A stretch of 37,560 nucleotides of DNA from Thomasclavelia sp. (GTDB lineage Bacteria > Bacillota_I > Bacilli_A > Erysipelotrichales > Coprobacillaceae), in contig JAQVWN010000016.1 in NCBI GenBank assembly GCA_028749475.1, positions 1-37,560 of the forward strand, given 5' to 3'. The notes beneath the pieces were generated by a model that saw nothing but the letters and a program-made list of their open reading frames with translations, was not told the origin of the DNA and made no database searches. Of this stretch, positions 1-8,306 are shown one piece after another. The position numbers and the translations under genes were made by a program. Position 1 is the first letter of the stretch. Each line of letters begins with the position of its first letter.

Positions 1-33
1 TAAGTATCTTGCATTTTGTGATATAGTATTCAT
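1..33 (-). CDS. Start of a cut-off gene, possibly a transposase
   Basis: Only eleven codons lie in the window, reading MNTISQNARYL. An AAAGGAAAT ribosome binding site sits about 10 nt upstream of the ATG at 33, and a TATAAT box is at 67-72 on the minus strand. From memory, this opening resembles helix-turn-helix/DDE transposases of gut Firmicutes that begin MNKISQNAKYRQ. The hairpin around its translation start (34-86) is also typical of insertion sequences. The identity cannot be proven from eleven residues; a normal chromosomal gene is possible. Confidence 0.4.
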   Translation of the reverse strand, partial: MNTISQNARYL

Positions 34-86
34 GTGATTCATTTCCTTTCTTTGGTATGCAACTAAATTATAAAGGAATGAATCAC
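34..86 (-). promoter_or_regulatory. Hairpin hiding the RBS of the left-edge gene, with promoter box in its loop
   Basis: The arms GTGATTCATTTCCTTT (34-49) and AAAGGAATGAATCAC (72-86) pair over 15 bp with one bulged base. The minus-strand RBS AAAGGAAAT is inside one arm. A TATAAT -10 box (ATTATA on plus, 67-72) lies at the edge of the loop, so a transcript starting near position 60 would lack the second arm and leave the RBS free. A transcript entering from outside would fold and hide it. This resembles the protection from impinging transcription known for IS10 and IS50; the application here is inference. Confidence 0.5.
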
Positions 87-133
87 TTTTTTAATACTTT
101 TGTTTCACATCAATTGTAAACCTACAATAAAGA

Positions 134-1255
134 TTATTTTACTGGTAAATTAGTATTTAATTTAAATATATATGTTAGTAGCGTCAAAACAACTTTCCGA
201 TACTTTTCATTCATACTTTTAAGTCCTTGGATAGAACTAATAATTGTATTATATTTATTTGATGAAAGATCGTTTATATTGGTAATACCAGCGTTAGAAA
301 AAATATCAAAGAATTGATCAATCAATTCTTTTCTTTCTTTATAACTTAATTCTTCTAAAATAGAATTAACATCTTCTAAAATCTTTTTATTACTTTCATC
401 TAAATCATTGGCATAATCAAATTTACTTCCATTTACTATCCAATATAGCCCACTATGTTGCATCATATTATTAATTGTTGTATTTACATATCTAATTCTA
501 GTATTGTGATTTAAAAGCATTCCAAATACCGAACCTGAAGGAAGATAATTGGTAACTTTGTTATAAACAACTGTACTTTTTATTTCGTTTATTATTTGTT
601 GATCAAAACCAGGGCCATCAAAATTATCAACAGATATAATATTATTCATCATTTTTTGATTTGTATGAGTAGCCCCATAGATAGCGATATTACCACCTTT
701 AGAATGGCCTCCGCATCTAATAGTAATTTTACTTTTTAATTTAGAAAATATTGATATTCTTTTTAAATACTTAAGATAAAAATTGTTTAAATATTTAGTT
801 GCAGCTGTTTGAGAAGGAATAATAGTATAAGTCATATTTAAATCTTCTTTCCATCCAACTATTGTATCGTCAGTTCCTTTAAAGGCAATATAATAATCAT
901 TTAAACCCAATTTAGCGGCGTAGGCAGAGAATTGTTTTTCTTGTTCAAGGTTTATATCGTTGACATAATTATAAATAGTAATACCTTTAAATCTATTACT
1001 AGAAGCCATTAATTGAAGAATATATATATTATTAGAGATTAAAGATAGACGTTGTAAATCTTCTTTAATATTATGGACGTGAATATATTCATTAAATATC
1101 TCCTCTATTTTTTTACCTTCAATTTTTAATCCATCAAAATCAACATATGAAAGTTGACACATGATTAGACTATCTATTTCATTAAATGCACTTTCATTAA
1201 AAGTAATGTCTCCTCTAATTTTTAAGTAATCTATTATTGTATAAGAGTTATCCAT
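134..1255 (-). CDS. DUF2974 / Mbeg1-like alpha/beta hydrolase
   Basis: A 373-residue protein with an alpha/beta-hydrolase nucleophile elbow CGGHSKGGN, the presumed nucleophile being Ser185. The upstream segment YYIAFKGTDDTIVGWKEDL (about 121-139) matches the lipase-like core of the DUF2974 (Mbeg1-like) family, where the Gly-rich stretch after IAF forms the oxyanion region. The DNFDGPGF segment after the elbow is also typical. No signal peptide is visible, so it is probably cytosolic. Substrate is unknown for the family; lipase/esterase activity is inferred from fold. It starts with ATG after a GGAG-like site and has its own gap from the reductase gene, whose terminator lies between them. Confidence 0.8.
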   Translation of the reverse strand: MDNSYTIIDYLKIRGDITFNESAFNEIDSLIMCQLSYVDFDGLKIEGKKIEEIFNEYIHVHNIKEDLQRLSLISNNIYILQLMASSNRFKGITIYNYVNDINLEQEKQFSAYAAKLGLNDYYIAFKGTDDTIVGWKEDLNMTYTIIPSQTAATKYLNNFYLKYLKRISIFSKLKSKITIRCGGHSKGGNIAIYGATHTNQKMMNNIISVDNFDGPGFDQQIINEIKSTVVYNKVTNYLPSGSVFGMLLNHNTRIRYVNTTINNMMQHSGLYWIVNGSKFDYANDLDESNKKILEDVNSILEELSYKERKELIDQFFDIFSNAGITNINDLSSNKYNTIISSIQGLKSMNEKYRKVVLTLLTYIFKLNTNLPVK

Positions 1256-1278
1256 ATTTTCTCCTTGAAAGTATTATA

Positions 1279-1312
1279 AAAGAAAAGGCTTCTAAATTGA
1301 AGCCTTTTCTTT
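1279..1312 (-). terminator. Intrinsic terminator after the aldo/keto reductase
   Basis: AAAGAAAAGGCTTC (1279-1292) pairs perfectly with GAAGCCTTTTCTTT (1299-1312) around a 6-nt loop. On the minus strand the stem ends in a T-rich run, just after the reductase stop codon at 1317. Confidence 0.8.
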
Positions 1313-1316
1313 ATGT

Positions 1317-2297
1317 TTAATGTCCACCAAATACATCAAAATCAATAGATTCTATTTTTTGGTCTAACTTTTCTATTTCTTCTTTAGTTAAAAGAATATT
1401 ACCAGCATCGAAGTTTGATTGTAAGCGATCAAGTTTTCTACTACCTGGAATAGGAATAATAAAATCATATTTATTAATCATCCATGCAAGAGATACTTGA
1501 GCATCAGTACAATTATGGTTTTCACCTATTTCTTTAATAACTTCTAATAATTGGTTGGTTTTAGCAATACCTTCTTTAGTATATTGGGGCATTGTACTTC
1601 TAAAATCAGATCCATCTTTCTTAAAATCATCACTTGATTTATAAGCCCCAGTTAAGGCTCCGTTAGCAAGCGGAGAAAAAGCTACAAATGTAACACCTAA
1701 CTTTTTACAAGTATCAAAGATAGATTCATGCCATCTTGCCATCATTGAAAATCTGTTTTCAATTGCTGTTACTGGACAGACTTTATGAGCTCTAATAAGG
1801 TATTCTTCTGTTGTTTCTGAAATTCCCCAAGCCTTTATCTTACCTTCTTCAATTAATTCTTTCATTACCCCAGCAACTACTTCTGGTTCAACTTTAGGAT
1901 CAATTCGATGTTGATAATAAATATCAATATGATCAGTTTGAAGTTTCTTTAATGAACCTTCAATACTTTCTCTGATTTTTTTAGGACTACTATCAAATTC
2001 AAGATGGTCTCCTTTATGAGTAACCCCAAATTTACTACAAAGAATTACTTTATCTCTAAAAGGTTTAATTGCTTCTCCAACTATTTCTTCGTTATAGTTT
2101 ATTGAACCATCAGGATTTACTCCTGTATAACATTCTGCCGTATCAAAGAAGTTATACCCCATTTTATAAGCTTCTCTAAGTATTTCAATAGCTTGATCTT
2201 TTGGTGTTGGTGTTCCACTTGCATGAGAAAGTCCCATACATCCAAGTCCAATCTTATTTGAATACATATTTGTTTTACCTAATTGTGTTTGTTTCAT
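1317..2297 (-). CDS. Aldo/keto reductase (Tas/YajO-like)
   Basis: A 326-residue NAD(P)H-dependent (beta/alpha)8 barrel. The catalytic tetrad is visible as Asp52 and Tyr57 (FDTAECYTG), Lys89 (CSKFG) and His130 (YYQHRID). The cofactor-binding tail IPIPGSRKLDRLQSN is present. The start is supported by GGAGG ahead of MKQTQLGKTN. It is likely cytosolic and reduces aldehydes or ketones; the substrate cannot be read from sequence. It is monocistronic, bounded by a terminator downstream and a MerR-type promoter upstream, so induction by a reactive aldehyde or similar stress is a reasonable inference. Confidence 0.93.
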   Translation of the reverse strand: MKQTQLGKTNMYSNKIGLGCMGLSHASGTPTPKDQAIEILREAYKMGYNFFDTAECYTGVNPDGSINYNEEIVGEAIKPFRDKVILCSKFGVTHKGDHLEFDSSPKKIRESIEGSLKKLQTDHIDIYYQHRIDPKVEPEVVAGVMKELIEEGKIKAWGISETTEEYLIRAHKVCPVTAIENRFSMMARWHESIFDTCKKLGVTFVAFSPLANGALTGAYKSSDDFKKDGSDFRSTMPQYTKEGIAKTNQLLEVIKEIGENHNCTDAQVSLAWMINKYDFIIPIPGSRKLDRLQSNFDAGNILLTKEEIEKLDQKIESIDFDVFGGH

Positions 2298-2322
2298 ATT
2301 ATTACCTCCTATTTACATAATT

Positions 2323-2353
2323 AATTTAACACTTGGAGTTTACTCCATGTCAA
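2323..2353 (-). promoter_or_regulatory. MerR-type promoter of the aldo/keto reductase
   Basis: On the minus strand a perfect TTGACA -35 (plus 2348-2353) is followed by an 18-19 bp spacer and TTAAAT/TAAATT. The spacer carries the dyad CTTGGAGT-TT-ACTCCATG (2332-2349), one mismatch from perfect. An over-long spacer with a central dyad is the hallmark of MerR-family activated promoters. The same design occurs at 4719-4749 and 7773-7803. Confidence 0.7.
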
Positions 2354-2372
2354 TAATATATTTTAAATAATA

Positions 2373-2395
2373 AAAGCTAAGTTTAACTTAGCTTT
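2373..2395 (-). terminator. Intrinsic terminator after the GH1 gene
   Basis: AAAGCTAAG and CTTAGCTTT pair around TTTAA, and the minus strand continues with a T-rich run. It lies just after the glucosidase stop codon at 2404. Confidence 0.75.
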
Positions 2396-2403
2396 ATTAT
2401 TTA

Positions 2404-3897
<1,494 letters not shown>

Positions 3898-3976
3898 ACA
3901 ATTATTATACAATAAAGCCATAAAAATATTTATTATTTTCATAATGTGAAAATAAATAAAAAACAATTTATAAAAA

Positions 3977-3999
3977 AATAGAATCTTAAAGATTCTATT
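3977..3999 (-). terminator. Intrinsic terminator of the small membrane-protein pair
   Basis: AATAGAATC and GATTCTATT pair around TTAAA. The stop codon of the 99-residue gene lies inside the stem, and the minus strand continues in a run of T. Confidence 0.8.
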
Positions 4000-4294
4000 T
4001 TCTATAAATATTGTGTAATGGGTCTTTTATAAAGACATAACATATCCAAATAACTAAAGCTATTGCAATAATTGTTAGTCCTAAAAAAGTATCATTTAAC
4101 ATGGTTGATAAACTAGGCGTAAAATATTTTGCTCCAAGTTGAATATATTCAAATATAGCATCAACAAACCACATCAAAGACGCACCACCAAATAAGTAAC
4201 ATAACAACCCTACTTTTAGTTTTTTTGCGAGTTTAGAAACATACCAAATAGTCATTGAAATAACTGTCGCAAATACGCTAAGTAAAAGAGTCAT
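3995..4294 (-). CDS. Small membrane protein, function unknown
   Basis: 99 residues with three hydrophobic helices (about 2-20, 28-48, 70-90) and a short charged C-terminus, KDPLHNIYRK. The start ATG overlaps the stop of the upstream gene as TAATG, which indicates translational coupling and joint function with the 129-residue protein. No catalytic motif is visible. I do not recognise a named family. A conserved pair of this kind is, from memory, seen in other gut Firmicutes. Expression is probably controlled by the MerR-type promoter ahead of the pair. Confidence 0.75.
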   Translation of the reverse strand: MTLLLSVFATVISMTIWYVSKLAKKLKVGLLCYLFGGASLMWFVDAIFEYIQLGAKYFTPSLSTMLNDTFLGLTIIAIALVIWICYVFIKDPLHNIYRK

Positions 4295-4683
4295 TATTTT
4301 GCTCCTTCGATAGCTCTATTTTCTACTTTGTAAGAAATAAGTGTAATAACAGCCCAGATTGCAGTAATAAATACAGCCATTGCAACTCCAACAGTCAACA
4401 TTTCAATAAGTGCTGATTGAAAATCTGCAGCACTTTTTGCAGCTGTTAAAAATGGGAAGAATAATGTTAATTCTCCATGCCATAAATGTTCAATTGCTAG
4501 TAATACTGATCCACCCCAAAGTAAACCATTTAATAATTTAAGTTTCTTTGAGAATCTATTTTTACTAACTTCTCTTCCTTCTTTTAATGCAACTTCTTCT
4601 TGTTTATTTTCTTTATTTTCTAATACTTTTGTAGCTATTGTAGTAACGATAGCTTCAGTTGCAGGTACGATAAAACATGACAT
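4294..4683 (-). CDS. Small membrane protein with a conserved MSCFIVPATEA start
   Basis: 129 residues. The N-terminus MSCFIVPATEAIVTTIATKV is followed by a charged stretch (about 22-48), a hydrophobic helix near 50-63 (LNGLLWGGSVLLAIEHLW) and another near 92-117. From memory the N-terminal phrase is conserved in many Clostridia and Erysipelotrichia proteins of unknown function. The His in IEHLWHGE could bind metal, but that is speculation. First gene of a two-gene operon with a textbook MerR-type promoter 36-66 bp upstream, hence likely part of a stress or metal response. Confidence 0.75.
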   Translation of the reverse strand: MSCFIVPATEAIVTTIATKVLENKENKQEEVALKEGREVSKNRFSKKLKLLNGLLWGGSVLLAIEHLWHGELTLFFPFLTAAKSAADFQSALIEMLTVGVAMAVFITAIWAVITLISYKVENRAIEGAK

Positions 4684-4718
4684 AATTTTTGTCCTCCTTA
4701 TAATTAATATCTGTTTAT

Positions 4719-4749
4719 AATATACATCTTAAAGTGTACTTTAAGTCAA
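4719..4749 (-). promoter_or_regulatory. MerR-type promoter of the membrane-protein pair
   Basis: Minus strand: TTGACT (plus 4744-4749), exactly 19 bp, then TATATT (4719-4724). The spacer contains the perfect 18-bp palindrome CTTAAAGTGTACTTTAAG (4728-4745; as read on plus). This is the clearest of the three related promoters. Confidence 0.8.
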
Positions 4750-4752
4750 CAT

Positions 4753-5664
4753 CTATTTAAAATATTCTTTGATTTTATTTTCATTTAAATTTGATCCAAT
4801 AATAATTATTACATTTTGTCCAGATTCAATGCTATTAATGTACACATTATTTTTAGTTGCATTTATTTCATACCATTTATCATTTTTATCTACAAAGCCT
4901 TTTATTCTAAAAATATATCCACAATTAGAATCTTTAAATATTGTATCGATTACGCTAGAGTACTTTTCTATTGAAATATTGTTATTAAAAAGATAAATAG
5001 TTTGATAGATTGTTTTTGTATCAAGGTTCAAATAAGGATATGACGCTAACTGATAACCTGCATTTAATATCTCATAAAAATCATTATCTTTATAATCCTT
5101 TAATGGTTTTGTAATCAAATCTTCAATATTTAGTTTCCTTTGGCATTTAATCAAATCTAAAGATTTATTTAAATAATCCAAAATATTATTTTCATTATTA
5201 GTAGTAATGATTTTACCAGCATATGCTACTTGTGATGCTAAAATACTTTGGGCTTCTTGAGGAAGAGAACTATTAATATTAGAATCTACTAAAGTAATAA
5301 TGCTACCTATTTCGTACCAATTTGATAAGGGATCATCATTAATTACATCAAAGAACTCATCCATATCATATATTCCTGAAGGTTCAACTAAGATTCGATC
5401 ATACCCTATCATTTTCATCGCAATAAGTTTGGTTTTAAAACGACGATAATGAGTTTGTTTATCACAACCACCAGATATCATTTCGATATCACAGTTAGGT
5501 GATTGCAAGTCTTGTAAAATCATTAAATCAACATTTACAGCCCCATAATCATTTTCTATTATTCCTATTTTATAGCCTTCATTCAACAAATATGAAGCAT
5601 ATTGTTTTATAAAGCTAGTTTTGCCACTACCTAAGAATCCAGTTATTAAATCTACTTTTATCAT
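4753..5664 (-). CDS. CobW/COG0523-family GTPase without the usual CXCC motif
   Basis: About 303 residues. Walker A GFLGSGKT at 9-16 after the typical MIKVDLIT strand; IENDYGAVNVD (switch region) and EPSGIYD (Walker B region) follow. I chose the ATG at 5664, which has GAGGT seven bases upstream, over an in-frame ATG at 5691 that overlaps the previous gene. COG0523 GTPases are metal chaperones or metal-enzyme maturation factors, usually with a GCxCC metal motif between the two; here that place reads ISGGCDKQTHYRRF, with one Cys and one His. So this is a divergent subgroup. It shares an operon with the esterase upstream (17-nt gap). Confidence 0.85.
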   Translation of the reverse strand: MIKVDLITGFLGSGKTSFIKQYASYLLNEGYKIGIIENDYGAVNVDLMILQDLQSPNCDIEMISGGCDKQTHYRRFKTKLIAMKMIGYDRILVEPSGIYDMDEFFDVINDDPLSNWYEIGSIITLVDSNINSSLPQEAQSILASQVAYAGKIITTNNENNILDYLNKSLDLIKCQRKLNIEDLITKPLKDYKDNDFYEILNAGYQLASYPYLNLDTKTIYQTIYLFNNNISIEKYSSVIDTIFKDSNCGYIFRIKGFVDKNDKWYEINATKNNVYINSIESGQNVIIIIGSNLNENKIKEYFK

Positions 5665-5681
5665 ATTAACCTCATAGTATA

Positions 5682-6422
5682 CTATTTCCAAAGATAATCC
5701 ATATATATTTTATTAGATTTCTCCCAAGTAGCTTCGTTATGTTTCCCGTTAACAACTAAACGCGGATAAAAAGAAACCTGATATTTATCTAGTTCACTTT
5801 TAATTTGATCAAACATTTTCATGACTTTACTTGGATCCTTAACTTCTTTACTACCAATATCCATGTATATATGTGTATCACTAGATAAATTATTAATATC
5901 TTGGAGACAATCTTCTAAACAAAAATGAAGAGCTGGCGAAAGACACGCTGCTTTAGAAAAGATATTGTTATAAGTAGTAACGGCATTTAAAGCCATTAAT
6001 CCTCCCATCGAACTTCCTGCAATGCCAGTACATTCACGTAGTGGCATCGTTCGATATGTTTTATCTATCATTGGTTTAAGTTCATCTACAAGCCATTTGT
6101 TAAATATTTTTCCTGTTCCTTGAATATATCCAACATATTTATCATAAATATTATAAGGACAGAATTCTTCTATTCTTTTGTTTCCTTCATGATTACATTC
6201 AATTCCAACAATAATCATCTTTTTGTCATAATTATTTAAAAATGTTTCTAATCCCCATGATTTACCATAGGTCGCATCTTTATCAAAAAATAAATTATGG
6301 CCATCATACATATACATTACTGGATATGTTTCATTACTTTTATAATAGTCATTTGGTAAATGTATATGTAATGTTCTATTTAGTTTATAAGGAGTTATAA
6401 ATACTTCTTTTTTTTCTATCAT
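5682..6422 (-). CDS. Esterase D-type alpha/beta hydrolase
   Basis: 246 residues, putative esterase family (PF00756-like, COG2819). The nucleophile elbow GIAGSSMGG gives Ser138; an Asp in IYMDIGSKE and His in NGKHNEATW complete a plausible triad. The early segment YPVMYMYDGHNLF (about 33-45) is typical of Fes/esterase-D relatives, some of which cleave siderophore esters or S-formylglutathione. No signal peptide is visible, so it is probably cytosolic. First gene of an operon with the CobW-type GTPase, which might hint at a metal-related role, but the exact substrate is unknown. Confidence 0.85.
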   Translation of the reverse strand: MIEKKEVFITPYKLNRTLHIHLPNDYYKSNETYPVMYMYDGHNLFFDKDATYGKSWGLETFLNNYDKKMIIVGIECNHEGNKRIEEFCPYNIYDKYVGYIQGTGKIFNKWLVDELKPMIDKTYRTMPLRECTGIAGSSMGGLMALNAVTTYNNIFSKAACLSPALHFCLEDCLQDINNLSSDTHIYMDIGSKEVKDPSKVMKMFDQIKSELDKYQVSFYPRLVVNGKHNEATWEKSNKIYMDYLWK

Positions 6423-6456
6423 AATAACCTCCTACGTATTATAACATAATAAATAA

Positions 6457-6481
6457 AATGGAATTCAATATGAATTCCATT
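6457..6481 (-). terminator. Intrinsic terminator after the Dabb gene
   Basis: AATGGAATTCA (6457-6467) pairs with TGAATTCCATT (6471-6481) next to the stop codon at 6485; the minus strand continues TTTATTT. Confidence 0.75.
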
Positions 6482-6484
6482 ACT

Positions 6485-6787
6485 TTAACAATTATAATCA
6501 ATACAAGTTCTAGTTTTAGTAAATGGTCTTACTTTACCATTAGCTACTTCTACATGTTTAGGATTAGTTGAATATCCTTTTAAAGAATCTTCATCTTCAA
6601 ATACTGAATATAACATTACATCAGCATTAGAAGATTCCAATTTATCTATTTGAACCTTTATTTCTTTAAGACCTGGAATTTGTCCTTGTAAACCTTCTAG
6701 ACCTTCTTTAATTCCTTGTAGGACTTCTTCTTTTTTTGTAGAACTTAATTCATCTTTTAATTGCCATAATATAATATGTTTAACCAT
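6485..6787 (-). CDS. Dabb-domain (stress responsive A/B barrel) protein
   Basis: 100 residues forming a single dimeric alpha/beta barrel domain (PF07876). The opening MVKHIILWQLKDE and the later GLKEIKVQIDKLESSNADVM and TNPKHVEVANGKVRPF segments are the family's conserved blocks; the His after the first strands is typical. The domain is found in stress proteins and in some small enzymes, and the exact function here is unknown. Transcribed alone between terminators. An imperfect inverted repeat AAACTAT (6803-6809) / ATAGTTT (6824-6830) lies in its upstream region and might be an operator. Confidence 0.88.
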   Translation of the reverse strand: MVKHIILWQLKDELSSTKKEEVLQGIKEGLEGLQGQIPGLKEIKVQIDKLESSNADVMLYSVFEDEDSLKGYSTNPKHVEVANGKVRPFTKTRTCIDYNC

Positions 6788-6854
6788 TTTTTTCTCCTTA
6801 ACAAACTATTAATATGATAAATGATAGTTTATTTTTATAATTATTACAAGTCAT

Positions 6855-6879
6855 AAAAAAGAAGCACAATTAGTGCTTC
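6855..6879 (-). terminator. Intrinsic terminator after the second aldo/keto reductase
   Basis: GAAGCAC (6861-6867) and GTGCTTC (6873-6879) pair around AATTA; on the minus strand six T follow (plus A-run 6855-6860). Stop codon of the reductase is at 6885. Confidence 0.85.
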
Positions 6880-6884
6880 AAATA

Positions 6885-7754
6885 TTAATCATGAATTTTT
6901 GTATCTAACACCATCTTAACAAATTCAGGATCGAAATGTTTTGTTCTAGTTCCACCTTGTCCCATATCTAAGGAAGATACTTGTTCCATTTCTTCTTTTG
7001 TTAGAGTAAAGTCAAAAATATCAAAGTTTTCTTTAATTCTTTCCACATGCGTTGACTTAGGGATAACTACTACTCCTCTTTGAGTATTCCATCTAAGGAT
7101 TACTTGACTAACTGTCTTATTATGATCTTTTGCAATCTTAAGAAGCATTTCATTTTCAAAAGGATTATATCTTCCCCCACCAAGAGGAGCCCACGCTTCA
7201 GGAATTACTCCGTATGATTTCATAGTTTCTACTGAATCATTTTGAGTAAAATAAGGATGAAGTTCAACTTGATTTACCATCGGCATAATTTCTACTGTTT
7301 CACAAAAATTAGTTAAAATATTTGGATAGAAATTAGATACTCCAATAGCCTTAAGTTTTCCTTCTTTATAAGCATCTTCCATTGCTCTCCAAGCAGCAAA
7401 ATAATCGCCTAAAGCTTGATGCTCTAAATATAAGTCAAGATAATCAACACCCATTTTGCTTAATGAAGCATCAATTGCCTTTTTAGCACTTTCGTAATCT
7501 TTCATATCTTGAACCCATAGTTTAGAAGTAATAAATAAATCTTCTCTTATACAAATTCCTTCAGAAATGGCTTTTCTAACCCCATCTCCAACTGCATCCT
7601 CATTGGTATAAGCAGCAGCAGTATCTATTAAACGATATCCAGTTTTAATAGCTTCATAAACCGAATTAGCGCAGTCTTTTTTATCAGGTACTCTAAATAC
7701 TCCAAATCCAATCATTGGCATTTTTAAACCATTTTTTAAAGTTACATATTCCAT
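6885..7754 (-). CDS. Aldo/keto reductase (2,5-diketo-gluconate reductase type)
   Basis: 289 residues from the ATG at 7754, which has GGAGG at a good distance; an in-frame ATG at 7781 lies in the promoter/RBS region and is rejected. AKR5-type barrel with MEYVTLKNGLKMPMIGFG, catalytic Asp44 and Tyr49 (LIDTAAAYTNE), Lys78 (ITSKLW) and His112 (YLEHQAL). The C-terminal IPKSTHVERIKEN binds the NADPH phosphate. Such enzymes reduce methylglyoxal, diketones and other carbonyls. Monocistronic with a MerR-type promoter of the same design as the reductase at 1317, so a common inducer is likely. Confidence 0.93.
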   Translation of the reverse strand: MEYVTLKNGLKMPMIGFGVFRVPDKKDCANSVYEAIKTGYRLIDTAAAYTNEDAVGDGVRKAISEGICIREDLFITSKLWVQDMKDYESAKKAIDASLSKMGVDYLDLYLEHQALGDYFAAWRAMEDAYKEGKLKAIGVSNFYPNILTNFCETVEIMPMVNQVELHPYFTQNDSVETMKSYGVIPEAWAPLGGGRYNPFENEMLLKIAKDHNKTVSQVILRWNTQRGVVVIPKSTHVERIKENFDIFDFTLTKEEMEQVSSLDMGQGGTRTKHFDPEFVKMVLDTKIHD

Positions 7755-7772
7755 ATACTTACCTCCATATAT

Positions 7773-7803
7773 ACTATACAACTTAAAGTAAACTCGAAGT
7801 CAA
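7773..7803 (-). promoter_or_regulatory. MerR-type promoter of the second aldo/keto reductase
   Basis: Minus strand TTGACT (plus 7798-7803), exactly 19 bp, then TATAGT (7773-7778). The spacer holds CTTAAAGT-AA-ACTCGAAG (7782-7799), a near-perfect dyad. Same architecture as 2323-2353 and 4719-4749. Confidence 0.8.
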
Positions 7804-7804
7804 A

Positions 7805-8306
7805 TCATTTTTCTAAACTTAAAGAAACTTCAATATTCCAATTACCTAATGCTTCTTTCCATCCAGTAAGATCATCTATAGATGCAAGTTTTGTATAACT
7901 CCAACTATTTGAACCATAAAACACAACTATCTGGTTACTATTATATAAAACAATATCTCCTGAAGAAGTTGTTATATGTTTATTTGAGGTTGGGAGATTT
8001 ACTCCTAAATCTCCAACCTTTTCAAATCCGGAATAATCTGAGAGATTTAAAACTATTGGTTTTTCTTTCATCATTTTTATAAGATCTTTTGTAGCATTAT
8101 TATCTACTAAAGTAGCACTAAATTCTTTGTCTACTATTTTTAACTTTCATCTTTTCCACCTCTATTGTTTGTTTTTGAGTACTATTATTGCTTCTAGTAC
8201 TAGAACTATGAAAGTTATAGAAATTAATTAATAATAATACGACTATTAATAAACATACGATAGTAATTAATATAACTTTAATCTTGTTTATTGAATGTAT
8301 TTTCAT
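7805..8306 (-). pseudogene. Membrane-anchored cyclophilin-like protein gene broken by a one-base frameshift
   Basis: Two open frames belong together. The first (8306 down to 8118) codes an N-terminal anchor, MKIHSINKIKVILITIVCLL plus a Ser/Asn-rich linker, and ends ...EKMKVKNSRQRI. The second, one base off, carries a cyclophilin-like domain (VDKEFSATLVDNNATKDLI, ...GDIVLYNSNQIVVFYGS, ...SYTKLASIDDLTGW). Removing one base from the five-T run at 8137-8141 joins them as MKVKIVDKEFSATL, exactly where the family's domain begins. So the gene is a recent frameshift, a slippery-run phase switch or an assembly error. The start overlaps the end of the MalY gene by 29 nt. Confidence 0.75.

Noticed and set aside
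6803-6830. AAACTAT/ATAGTTT inverted repeat ahead of the Dabb gene as an operator
   Set aside because: The half sites are short, AT-only except for one base, and do not recur in the window; could be chance.
8118-8160. Programmed ribosomal frameshift in the cyclophilin-like gene
   Set aside because: The run is only five A on the mRNA, with no clear slippery heptamer, internal RBS or stimulating hairpin; a mutation, phase switch or sequencing error is simpler.
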